The position numbers were made by a program, and so were the translations under genes. DNA of 64,000 nt. It comes from Talinum fruticosum. Lineage: Eukaryota > Streptophyta > Magnoliopsida > Caryophyllales > Talinaceae. The notes below the pieces were generated by a model. The model searched no databases. It was not told the origin of the DNA and worked only from the letters and a program-made list of their open reading frames with translations. This document shows, in pieces, positions 23,130 through 34,434 of the stretch (position 1 is its first letter; the number at the start of each line of letters is the position of its first letter). Where the stretch lies: NCBI GenBank assembly GCA_021018815.1, contig JAITYX010000003.1, forward strand, positions 12,915,501 through 12,979,500, given 5' to 3'.

Positions 23130-25290
23130 ATGATGATTTATGGACATGGCATCGTAGACTAGGTCATGTTAGTATGCACACCATTAAGAAACTTGCATCT
23201 CATGGTTTAGTAAGAGGATCGTCTAACTGTGCATTTATGATGGAGAGTGGACAGCTTGGTGTTTTGAGCAGAATGATATTCATTTGGAGGAGCCATGGAT
23301 GCTTAAGGGTCAGCATGAATGTTTCATGATCCAAGGGAAAAGTTCACAACTCATCCGATTGATGCTAATGGACCCCGAGAGGGTGATGAGTCCAAAACAT
23401 TGAGTTATTATGATTTTGTTCATAAATAATTGATTACCATTTAGTTAAGAAGGTTAGTTGAAGCTAGTCACAAAACCCTCCAAGGCAAAGCAAGAGTGCA
23501 TGGTCAAGTCAAACCAAGGAACATTGCCATTTTATGCTTAAGTACATAAATAAGTTGATGCTTGAATGAAGTCGGTCCATATTAACGTGAGATGGGCCAT
23601 GGCCGGTTATGGAGCAACAAAGGAAGATGATGACAAGGCATTCTAGAAGCATCAAGAATCAAGAAGCTTGAAGAAGGGGAAAACAAGCCTAGGCCACATG
23701 TTCCCAATTTTGAAATACTTGGCTAGGATTTACTCTAGCTTAGCTTGGAGAAAGGGAAAGGAATATTGTTAGTTAGCATTTTGTTTTTGCTTTATTTTCA
23801 GCTTGCATTCGGTTATGTAAAATGCCATGGCAAGGCATTATATATTCAGCTCATATGCTTCATTGTAAAACACTTTTTGATGAATATACAAACCTTGAGT
23901 GTTATACTCTTTTCGGGATGGATTTCTCGAGCCTCTAAATCCTCAAAGCTGTATCCTAGGTTGGCATCTAGGTGGTGTCCTTTGAGTCTCCCAAACCCCG
24001 GTGGTGTTTTTGTATCCGGACCGTTTGAGAGCGCCCCTTGATTCACTCGGTGGTGTTTACGTATCCGAGCTTGGATCAAGGTACTATCCAGCTACTTTGC
24101 CATTCCATATCCACCAATCCACGAATCATCTCTTTCCAAAATTTCACACACTTCATCATACATGAGTTGAGTCCATTTCCACCAAATCTCAGCTTAAACC
24201 AAGAACCCCTCCGTCCTCCACATCAAAACCAAACAAAGGGTATCAATCTGTACATCCAGCTAGCAAGCATCAACTTCTGGCTATCTGTTCAGGTAGTTCC
24301 CCTTATCCAAAATTCACGAAACTTGGCCACAACCTTTTTCCATCAGTTACCTCACTCCCTCCAAGTTTCGTCCAAATCCAAGATCATTTACCCTTCCTTT
24401 CACCCATTTCCCCGAACCGCACCTGCAGGTCCTATTCTCGCCCGGTTGTGTGTTTTGCGGTTTTTCCATCTTTTTCTTTGCTTCCGCCACTACACATCAA
24501 TTTAAGAAAGATAAAATCTGTGAAACATGCACAAAAGGTAAATAAGTCAGATCATCTTTCAAATCTCTAAAAACTATTTCCAGCTCCAAAGTGCTTGAAA
24601 TGTTACATATGGATTTATGTGGTGAAATCCTCGTCAAGAGTCTCGGAGGTAAATCATATGTGCTTGTGATTGTTGATGACTACTCACGATTTACCTGAGT
24701 TTGTTTTCTTAAGCACAAAAACAAAGCTTTTAAAGAGTTCAGCAAGCTCTGCAGGGAAATCCAAGTTGAATCTCGGACTAAGATTCAGAGAATTCGAACC
24801 GATCATGGAAGGGAGTTCGACTACTCGGAATTTGTAAAGTTCCGTGATAAGAATGGCATCTCCCACAAATTCTCAGCACCAAGAACTCCTCAACAAAATG
24901 GAGTAGTGGAGAGAAAGAACCGGACTCTTGAAGAAATAGGAAGGACAATGATGATTGAATATGATCTACCGTACTATTTCTAGGCCGAGGCGATCAACAC
25001 AACGAAACTACACATTGAACGGATGCCTCATCGGACCCATCCTGAAGAAAACTCCATACGCGCTCTATAAAGGAAGAAACCCAACATTTCATACTTCAAA
25101 CCCTTTGGATGTAAGTGCTTTGTTCACAACAATGGTAAGGATCACCTAGCCAAGTTTGATGCTTGGTCGGATGAAGGTGTTTTTCTTGGATATTCATCTC
25201 ATAAGTAAAGCCTACCGCATTTTCAATAAAAGAACTAACTAAGTGGAAGAAAGTATCCACATTGTTTTTGATGAGATTGAACAAGAAAAA
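23130..25290 (+). pseudogene. Sirevirus C integrase, interrupted by solo LTR D
   Basis: The pre-integrase motif (WHRRLGHVSMHTIKKL) lies at about 23145-23200. After solo LTR D the catalytic core continues: HMDLCG with the first Asp (24607), a DDYSRFT segment, RTDHGREFD with the second Asp (24797) and PQQNGVVERKNRTL with the Glu (24890). The C-terminal copia signature (PFGCKCFV type, FLGYSSH) follows around 25090-25200. Stops occur within the core. Confidence 0.9.
23238..24499 (+). mobile_element. Solo LTR D, TGATG...CATCA family
   Basis: 1262 bp with perfect target duplication ATTTA (23233-23237 and 24500-24504). Its U3 start still encodes DGEWTAWCFEQNDIH in the frame conserved in other family members. 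Confidence 0.95.
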
Positions 25291-25689
25291 CTGAGTGAGT
25301 CAACATTCTCGGACTTGAAGCTCAGCGAGAGATGGTGATCTTAGTGAAAATGAGCTTATCAAGAATCAAATCAAAGTCACTCGGAACGAAGTGACTCGGA
25401 ACGAAGTGACTTAGAACAACATGACTCGGAATGAGATAACTCAAGAGCCAACTCAAAATGTTGAAGGTCAATCGGATGAACAAGCTCAATCGGAACAAAC
25501 TTCGAAGACCAACCAATTCAACCTACAAATCTGGTAAACCAGAGAACGGGTAAAACATTCAAATATGCTTCGAGCCACCCACTCGAAAACATCTTGTCCG
25601 ATAGCAACAGTGGGGTTAGAACTCGTTCCTCAGTACAAAATCTATGTGCATTCACTACATTCATCTCATTAATCGAACCCAGAAATGAA

Positions 25690-26400
25690 CTAGAGGCCCT
25701 AAATGAACCTAAATGGGTTGAGGCCATGCAAGAGAAACTCAATCAATTTGAAAGAAACTAAGTTCGGACTCCGACCAAACGACCTTCCGACCACCCAGTT
25801 ATAGGAACCAAATGGGTTTTCAAGAACAAACTGGATGAAGGTGGTTTGGTAGTTAGAAATAAGGCTAGAATTGTGGCTCAAGGTTACAATCAAGAAGAAG
25901 GGATTGAATGTGGGGAAACCTTTGCACTTGTTGCCGAATTAAAGCTATTAGAATCTTATTGGCATTTGCATCTAGCATGAATATCAAATTATATCAAATG
26001 GATGTTAAATGTGCATTCCTTAATGTTTTCATTGAAGAGGAAGTCTATGTTGAGTAACCCCCTGGATTTGAAAACTCGGAATTTTCAAATCATGTTTTCA
26101 AATTGCAAAAGACTCTCCATGGTTTTAAACAAGCTCCCGGAGCTTGGTATGAAAGACCGAGCAATTTCTTGGTTGAAAATGATTTTAGAAGAGGTTAGAT
26201 TGACAAGACTCTTTTTATAAAAACCAAGGGGAAAGACTTTCTTATTGCTCAAATCTATGTTGATGACATAATATTTGGAGCTACTAATGAAATTCTTTGT
26301 CGAGATTTTTCTAAGTTAATGAGACAGGAATTTTAAATGAGTATGATGGGAGAACTCAATTTCTTCCTTGGTCTACAAATCAAGAAAAACAAAGATGGCA
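25690..26400 (+). pseudogene. Sirevirus C reverse transcriptase
   Basis: The copia RT (RVT_2) start WVEAMQEKLNQFERN lies near 25720, followed by GTKWVFKNK and KARIVAQGYNQEEGI near 25860. The core MDVKCAFLN is readable in a shifted frame near 26000, and the catalytic YVDD is at 26256-26267. Stops and frameshifts are scattered throughout. Confidence 0.9.
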
Positions 26401-27165
26401 TCTATGTCCATTAATCAAAGTATACCAAGGAGCTGCTGAAGAAATACAAGCTTCAAGATGTGAAACATGCAGCAACACCTATGAGTAGTAGCATAAAACT
26501 GGACTCGGACGCGAAAGGTAAAGCAGTAGATCGAAACTCTATCGAGGTATGATTGGATCTTTGCTATATCTTACTTCCAGTAGGCCGGACATAATGTTTA
26601 GTGCATGTCATGTCGCAACATTTCAAGCTAATCCCAAAGAATCACATCTCACTGCGGTGAAGAGAATATTCGAGATATCTTGCAGGGACTTAGAATCTAG
26701 GTCTATGGTACTCTAGAGACTCAAAACTAACTCTCATTGGATACTCGGATGCTGACTATGCTTGGATACAAAGTTGATAGAAATAGCACCTCGAGAGCCT
26801 GCCGGTTTCGGGTCAATCCACGATATCTTGGCACTCAAAGAAGCAAAACTCGGTAGCTCTATCAACTACTGAAGCTAAGTATATTGCACCTGGAGCATGC
26901 TTTGCTCAAATTTTGTGGATCAAGCAACACTTGAGAGATCTTGGACTTTTATTCAAATTAATTCCAATCAAGTGTGACAATCAAAGTATAATCAGCATCA
27001 CCAAGAATCCAGTTCAGCACTCAAAGACAAAACACATTGAGGTCGGGTATCATTTTCTAAGAGACCATTATGAGAAAGGTGATATTGAACTTGAATTCAT
27101 TCCTACCAAACTTCAATTAGCTGATATCTTTACTAAGCCACTTAGTGAGGATCAATTGAACCATT
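26401..27165 (+). pseudogene. Sirevirus C RNase H
   Basis: Includes SRPDIMFSACHVA (near 26580), YSDADYA (near 26740), and an intact last part (26913-27165) with KCDNQSIISITKNP and ending IFTKPLSEDQLNH, the usual copia pol terminus. The pol frame stops at 27165. Confidence 0.9.
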
Positions 27166-27382
27166 AGTTCGAAATTACATTGTATAATTATATGTTATAT
27201 GTCTGTAATAGCCATTAGTTCAGTTGAACCAATGATACTTGAGCTATGAGTTATTATTTACTTGCTGTTTTTGAGTCACTCGAAACTTCATCGAGTCGGA
27301 CTCGGATTTTGAGAAAATTGGACATCAAACTTCGAAATCATATCTAGATGAGTGGAGAATTTCAGAAATATCTTTTAAAGTT

Positions 27383-27406
27383 TCTCTCTTTCTCTCTCTC
27401 TCTCTC
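27383..27406 (+). repeat. (CT)n microsatellite in env-position leader
   Basis: An almost pure CT dinucleotide run lies about 30 bp before the start of the env-position ORF. Confidence 0.9.
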
Positions 27407-27999
27407 AAAAGTTCATCTCTCTCTTTTCATACAAACATGCCGAAAAGAGGTTCCCACCTCGATTTTCTTGGTTCCGCAACCAAGAAACCTCGAACTAAAA
27501 GCCACTACCAAAAATCATCAAATTTCCCACTTGTAATTTTCCACTAAAAAATCATAGTAGGAAATTTTTCACTGTTTTTCCACTACTTGATTTTTTTCAT
27601 CGATTTCCCACCGTTATATTTTCAATGAAAAATTTCCCACTAAATTCCCTCTTATTTTCCACCACCAAATATTTTCACAATTTTAATTTTTATTTAAAAT
27701 TTATTTCCTACTAATTTCCCACTAATTTCCCACTAACATTTTATTTGAATTTCCCCATTTTTTTTATTTTGATAACAATTGTTTCTCTCCAAAATATTTC
27801 ACTAGTAAATTCAATTTTTCAATTCCCACCAAATAAAAATTTTGGTGAAAGTGTGTCTTAAAAAGAAAAAAATTGAAACCAAAGTGAGATTAGCTTATAC
27901 GAGCGTGTATACTCCTAGGTGGGAAATAATTAAGACTAAAGTGTACTCTCTCTTTTCTCACACCCTCTCTCACGCCTCTCTGTCCTTCGCACCCCCAGT

Positions 28000-28421
28000 G
28001 CCCGAACCCTAGCTCACGCCTGGATCCAAGCCTCGACCTCGCCGCAACCCCGCCGCCGTCTCCGGGAACTCATCGCCGCCGTCACTCGGTGGCCAACGAT
28101 CGACGGCTCTCTTAAGACTCGGAGACTTACGCTAGTGGCTTTTACATGTGTTTCGATTCCGGGTTTTGGGTTCCACCATCTCGGCAACCCCACCACCGTC
28201 TCCGGGAACTCATCGCCGCCTTCACTTCGTGGCCAACGATCGACGGCTCTCCGGGTGTCTCCGACGAAGACTCGGAGACTTAGGCTCGCTGCTTGTAGAA
28301 GTTCGGGTGTTTCAATTCTAGGTTTTGGGTTCCACCGTCTCCGGAACCCCGCCACCGTCACTCCGGTGGCCTTTTTTTACGGCTCTCTGGGTTTCTTCGA
28401 GGTTTTGAAGCTTTTGCTTCG
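28000..28421 (+). repeat. GC-rich tandem leader repeat in CACTA element
   Basis: About 2.5 copies of a 140-160-bp GC-rich unit (anchors TCCGGGAACTCATCGCC at 28061 and 28201, a partial third near 28350) end at a consensus splice donor GTAAGT (28422). It looks like the first exon of the element's transcript. The compositional contrast with its AT-rich surroundings suggests gene-derived sequence. Confidence 0.6.
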
Positions 28422-29930
28422 GTAAGTTTTGGTATTTCAACCCCTTGTTTCGATTATTTTTTCGAAATTTGTTTCGTTGGACTTATGGTTCGAAACTGGA
28501 ACTTTTTGGTGTTCGATTTATGTCCTTTCCATTTGAATGTCTCGCATTATTCTTATTGTGATCTTCTCGCTGCCTTGTAGTGTCTTTTCGAAACTCGTTT
28601 TCAATTTGTAAGTGTTTCCCTTTAATTAGAGCTCTCTCACAAATGATGCTTGGGGTTCTCTTTATATGCTTCAATCTTGTCTATTACTCTTCGCCTTCTA
28701 CCCATGTCAATTACTAAATGGATTTTATTTGTTTCCTTTTATTTTCCTTGTCTAGTCTAGCTTTCTTAATTTCTTGGTTTGCAGCGTATGATTTCGGGCT
28801 CTACAATTTGAATACGGTTCTGTTTGGTGATTTTGTTCAATTTATTTCCTTATGCATTTGACATTAGATGATTATTAATTTGTGTTAATCTTTATGCATA
28901 TACTGATGAGTTTTCATGTCTGTTCGCGAGACTTTTACTTCGGGACAAAGAACTCACTTTACATGTGTTGAAATGGCTAGTTGAGATAGCAGTTAGGAGA
29001 TCAACTGTCCAGGAAAATGTAACCTTCAGGAGAAAATATTCATTGCTCGGTCATTCCATGATCAATCCTTAACAGTAGTCTTCATGATCTTGACATTGGC
29101 ACCATTGTTCCGTCCGTAAGCTACTCCCTTCTTCCCCTATCCTCCTCGATAAGGAAGCTCCTCTAGCAATTCTTTTAATGGAATTGGTATTTTCCTTTAC
29201 CATGATTTTCCCCCATCTAATCTATATAGCCACTAGCTCTTTTCTTCTTCTTTGGAGGTGTGAAACTTTGGGCAACTTGTAGGAAACCTTCCAACTTCAA
29301 AACTTTTCTCGATTAAAGCGGATTGAGAATGACTATTCCTGTAAACCCCAAGGAGTTTTGTTGACTATTGTTTTTCATCAATACCTTTACCAAATATGCT
29401 TTAAATCTCCCTAGATCCTTTGAGTTGTGGCATGTGTTTTTGTTACTTTTGATAATGATAAAACATAATAAAAGCCTTGCTTTATAGAACTCTTGATGAG
29501 CAAATCACTTACTTTTGTTTTTAAATTGTTTGGTTGGAGAGTCCTGCTGATTGAATAATTTTGAAAGAAAATAAACTATTTATACTCTTTGAGTCGGCTC
29601 GATTTCATTACATCCGACATATGCATTGTTTGTTTAGTATTATTTTTAGTAATTTAGCTTACCATTGTATAAATATAAATATAATAGACGGATGAAGTTT
29701 AAAGGAGGATTTATACATTGTTAATATATTTACCATGGTTAAGACTGTGCGTTGACTTCTTTAGACTCATTAATGATTGATAAATCTACACTTGCAGAAA
29801 TCACATTTTCTCTTTTGCTTTTTTGGGGGGGTGTTATGTAATAGCTAATATACATGCCTTTACTTTTTGTGGATTTTTTTTTCTTTAGTAGTCCGAACTT
29901 GGTGTAACTAATGTGATTTTGGAAATGTAG

Positions 29931-30028
29931 GTGTTGGGATTTGGATGGGCTGGTATATACCGACGCTATCTTGTAGAGCCAGCAGAAATGTGGTGGCCGG
30001 TTAATCTCGTGCAAGTTTCCTTATTTAG
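29931..30028 (+). pseudogene. Captured exon of an oligopeptide transporter (OPT family)
   Basis: The 98-bp segment is flanked by AG (29929-29930) and GT (30029-30030) and is open in one frame. It encodes the OPT signature [15 protein letters not shown] and [12 protein letters not shown], which lies in a conserved part of plant oligopeptide/metal-chelate transporters of the membrane. Being an isolated exon with intronic flanks inside a CACTA element, it was copied at DNA level and is not a working transporter. I could not recognise neighbouring OPT exons. Confidence 0.8.
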
Positions 30029-30677
30029 GTAATTGTAGCTCAAAATGTATGCCTCATAAAGATATAAAGATTATGATACAATTTACGATTACACTCTTTA
30101 TTGCTTTAGTTTATAATTTCTTATTTCTCTTTAATAAATCTTGTCACCGCTAAACAATTTGGACCAAAGGGGAATCAAAACTAAAATTAGGAATGGCTAA
30201 GACAGACTGGGTGCTTCTCACGAGACAACCTAATGAGATCATAAGTGATTTTAGTCGTCCGGAACTTCGGACTACACACCTAACCATGTTACCTACTCAT
30301 GGGGTTCGAAACTGGAACAAAATTATATCTTTGTCTTAGTTACATACTCGTAATTTACCTACTCATGGTGTAAAATTTACAACTTCTATATAACTATTGC
30401 TAGCCATAGCATGATTTGGTCTGTTTTGATCGGGGTTATATATAAGCTTGCTATGCTATCCTGTTAAGCACAAATCCTTGATATTTGTATTTGAAGTTAA
30501 GCTATTGTGAGGCTCTCACAAATGAGAGCTTTTTCATTCATAAGGTCCCAATCCAAAACCACATTTATAGCCTAGGATAATATAAGATTTGAGTTTCTTA
30601 ACCCCTCCATGGCTCCCCTCCCCCTCCCCCACCTTCTTTATGCCAAGAACCATTTAGATTGTTTTAAGTTGTAATGT

Positions 30678-31025
30678 ATGATTGATTGGATTCCGCGCGT
30701 GTGGCCGTTGAGTTGTAAACTCCGAGTGTGTGGCTCGTCGAGTTATATTATGATTTTTATGCAGGATTTTAAGGCTTTAAGCATATGGAATAGTCCATAT
30801 TACAAACGGAACTCTGCTGAAATTTTGGAAAATTTTCAAACTCCTTTAGGAAACTACTTTTATCAAAAGTTAGAATTTGAAAGTCAAACCAAGTACTTGA
30901 AAGAGCCTTGGGATAAAAGGGTCAATATTGGGCTGTATATGTTTTACGCTTTTATATTTTCATCTTATATTAAAAGGGTCAATGAACAATCTTGTACATG
31001 TTTTTTTAAGTTTACATCTAGTTGA
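30678..31025 (+). other. Unassigned 115-codon open frame in CACTA element
   Basis: An AT-rich open frame whose middle (QDFKALSIWNSPYYKR and LEFESQTKYLKEPWDKR) has protein-like composition and follows an intron-like GCAG at about 30762. I do not recognise it. It may be a second captured exon or chance. Confidence 0.3.
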
Positions 31026-31539
31026 TTCTTTTGCATTCTATGTTGTTATGCAATTCATTACAGGTTTGACATACCGTAAAGTTGGGTGATCTACCGAGGT
31101 CTTAGTTATTCATCAATCAAGCACAGGTAATTTGGATTTTTTTACATTCTAGTCACGTATATTGATCTAACTATGCTAAATCATGATTACTGTATTAATT
31201 ATATATTGTGATTGTTATGTGGAAGAATTATTTAATGGCTCTCCTTGGTATTGAACTTGAATATGTCGTGTCTTTATAATCAACTCTTATATGCCCTATC
31301 TTGAAGTTATGAGTTAAGCAAAACTGTTATTTGTTTGTTTATGTACATGGATTTTAATGCAAAATTTACTTATGTTCTCAACTTTTTCATTGTTTACTTA
31401 TTAATTTTCTGGTTTTTCCATCTTGTCTTCCTTTTACGAATATAGGTACTTATGACCTAGTAATTGTATAATTGTTATGATTGTCATTGTTGTTTTGTTG
31501 GAAAAATTATTAACAGACTAGTAATTTACTTATATGTGA

Positions 31540-31700
31540 AGGCTACTGAAAATATGCGAGGCCCAAATGTTAGAATGGTACTCGCTTATGAAGACCCTCC
31601 ATCCTAGCATTTCGGAACCTAGAGTGGTGCTATAGTCATCAAATGATAGTGAAAATGATGGTGAAGGTGATCAATTAAATGATGATGATGTTAGTTAGGT
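31540..31700 (+). other. Acidic C-terminal reading frame near CACTA 3' end
   Basis: A short frame ends in alternating Asp/Glu/Ser residues (DSENDGEGDQLNDDDVS). The second CACTA element (58215-59555) has a similar acidic stretch at the same relative place. Probably the degraded last exon of the transposon gene. Confidence 0.4.
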
Positions 31701-33780
31701 TGTCACTACCCAACTTTTGGTTGTATTTCACAACTTTTGGTTCTAACATTAGTTATGTATATGCATGGTTGTATATTTTGGTAAAAGTGTTTGTGGTTAA
31801 ACTTATGGATGTATATGCATGGATGTTAAACATTATTGGTTGCTTGCAATATAGTTTGTTAGTTTTTGGTTATTTTTGTTGTATATGATATGTACTACTA
31901 TTATGGAGCAATCCATCGAATTGTTTAATGTTGGACAAGTGTTATACAAATTTTTGGTGCTACTATTAAGCAGGTTGTGTGGTTAAATTATGCAAAGTTT
32001 TCCACTGTTTTAACACTCGAATCTACAGTGGATATTTTCCCACCGTATGTAACACAGATGGAGAATCTTCAGTGGGAACTTTCCCAATGTATTCAAAGCA
32101 GTAGGAACTTTTTACACCGTAATAAGTTCAATGGGAAAGTGTCCACCATATTATATCTAGTGGAAAAATTTTATGGGAAGGGAAACAGTGGATAAACAAG
32201 TGGAAAAATTTCCCACTAAAAATGAAGACAAGTGGGAAATTGCAATTACCCCCTTACTTTTACCCACTGTCATTCTCGGTGGCAAAACAGTGGGAAATAT
32301 CATTTTCCCACTGAATATTTCATCTTTCCCACTCGAATTTACAATGAAAAATTTGATGATTTTTGGTAGTGAGCCAGGAAGGCCTTTCCAATCCCTCAAA
32401 ATCATTGTCACCCAACATCTAACGTTGGATGACAAATTCTTCCCGACCACAAAGTTTTCATGGTTGGCTCACATCAAATCAACAAGGGTTTATAATTTCC
32501 TTTGTTTCGGGAGTTCATATACCCGTAACTCGTTTATGAGTTTTACACCAATCTCTCTAGCTCCGAGGGTATCCTCACCTCCGGAGTTCAAAACATCACG
32601 GCTCGCTTCAACACCTCTTTTCTTCACCGTCTCTTCAAAGTATTCTCTCTCTTTTTAAACATCAACCTCATACCTTTCAATGAGGTTGCTGATGATTTCT
32701 TTGAAAAATATGCCAAAGAGTTTCCTGGGTCACGTAAAAACTTCTCCGTGACTCAACTCAAATCGAAGCTCGTCTTCCGTGCTTTCTACTAATGAAGACC
32801 TTCTTCTCTCAGCATTCAAGCAAGGAGAATCCTAACTCCAAGCATCTCAAAGCCTTGTATGACATTCTTGAGGGCTATGAAGTAGACCTCTTTCCCGCTA
32901 TAGTCGAGCAAATGGCAGCCGTGCTCGCTCGGACTCGGACCAAGAAGTCAACCCCACTTCCTTTAGGGGCTTCTCTCACCCTAATCTTCAAACTATTCAA
33001 AGTTGTTCTTCCCTCAAATCCTAACGCTGTTTCTAAGGCTGCTATTATTGTCGAGCAAAAGGAACTTCTTAGGTATGGATACCAAGAGACCCAACCGGGT
33101 GTCCGGGTCCACAACTCAAAACTAAGGCCCCCTTCTCCACCTCGGATTCGGACACAATCCCCTCTTCCTCTACCTCCTCCACCTGGTGGTGCCTCCACTT
33201 CAGATGTTTCTCAAATCCTTTCTTCCGCTTTGTCCACCGCACCGATGGACAAGCTCTCCTCGTGTCCACCGAATTCAAGGACACCCTCCGGTCATTCAAG
33301 ACTGTTCTTTAGTCTATGACCATCAATAAGAAAACTGCTCAATCCCAAATTAGAGAGTAGCAAGATGTGCTTCTCGAGATGAAAGCACTGGTCAAGGAGC
33401 AAAGGGATGATTGAGCTCCTTCAGAAAGGCGCTTCAAGGCGGCTCAGGATCCGGTCGACTCGGATACATCAAAAGAATCCTCGAGTCCAGCCAAATCCCC
33501 TCTGTAGGGGAAGAAGAAGAAGAAGGAGAAGAAGCGGAGCTCGCGGCTGAGGCAACTCCTTCGAGGAGAAAGAAGAAGGGGAGAAGGAAGAAGAAATAGG
33601 AGCCGAAGCAGCCGAGGGCCAAGGTGCTTCAACACTCCAACCTCGAAGTAATTAGCTCGGATAGTAGTCCGAGTGGGTCGAAGACCCTCCCGACCATGGT
33701 CGGTTAGTAGCAGAGCCGGTAGCTCCCTCGGCCAAGTTCCGGGAGGATGAACCTTTGGACGACTTAGTTACGGGCTAGCC

Positions 33781-34420
33781 ACTCGGAGCTAAGCCCATTC
33801 CGGAGATACCAATGCTGCCCCGCCTCATTTGTCTACATCTTCACGATCTTATCGGCAAGGCGCGCACTGCCCATCCACCATCCTCAACTCAGACTCGCTC
33901 CCTCCTCTCCATCTTAGAAATTTTCTTTTCCTTTTTAAATTTGGTTTTTATCCGGACATACAAATTTGTATCCTCTTGATACATTCTTCCTCTTTTTGGT
34001 TTTTGCTTGAAAGGTAAGGGGAGAATATTTAGAAATTTGTTGTCTTGTTTAGGGGAGTTTCTCTCACCCTCTTTTGTGTATATACTTATTATGAATATTA
34101 ATGAAGTTTCAGTTTCATACTTATTACTTTCCGAGTTTCACTTATTTATGAGTTTCAATTTCTTGCTTAGTAATTTTCTTTGCTCTAATTCAACATCTCA
34201 GTTTATCATTGCTTCGTGATACTTCGGCTTTTAGCACTAATGCAATCTAAGCTTACTTGCTCCGATAGAATCTAAGTTTCAATCACTTATATCACTTCAA
34301 CTCAGTCTATATCACTAAGCTTATTTGCACTCGTTTCTCGACTTATTTCTTAAGAAAGAATGAAAAATCAGATCTATATCACTAACAAAGTTTCTATTTA
34401 AGTATGGAATGCCTTTTATC
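33781..34420 (+). other. Sirevirus C 3' noncoding region
   Basis: AT-rich with no gene. An extra polypurine run, AAGGTAAGGGGAGAA, lies near 34012. Confidence 0.7.
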
Positions 34421-34434
34421 AAAAATGGGGAGAT
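34421..34434 (+). other. Polypurine tract of Sirevirus C
   Basis: AAAAATGGGGAGAT lies next to LTR start TGAAG. Confidence 0.88.

Larger units (their letters stand above)
27503..32371. mobile_element. Non-autonomous CACTA DNA transposon with captured host sequence
   Basis: Termini are inverted repeats beginning CACTACCAAAAATCATC, with 3-bp target duplication AGC (27500-27502 and 32372-32374). Removing it restores the sequence seen uninterrupted in copy E near position 90. Both ends (about 27503-27900 and 31980-32371) are packed with copies of TTTCCCACT/AGTGGGAAA, the subterminal transposase-binding repeats expected of CACTA (En/Spm-type) elements. No TNP2-type transposase is visible in 4.9 kb. 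Confidence 0.93.
27437..33780 (+). pseudogene. Sirevirus C env-position ORF, split by a CACTA element
   Basis: Start ATG at 27437 (MPKRGSHLDFLG) lies 270 bp after the pol stop. The CACTA transposon interrupts it after 22 codons, and the frame resumes at 32375. The part 32792-33319 is the longest open stretch: HLKALYDILEGYEV, then a proline-rich region and FSSAL/STAP repeats. Function is unknown. Position matches the Sirevirus env-like ORF, and the core resembles a domain annotated as plant transposon protein in databases (inference). It ends in Glu/Lys-rich low complexity near 33490-33600. Confidence 0.7.

Noticed and set aside
28014..28425. Overlapping frames in the GC-rich repeat of the CACTA element
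   Set aside because: Open on both strands because of tandem GC-rich units. No consistent coding signal.
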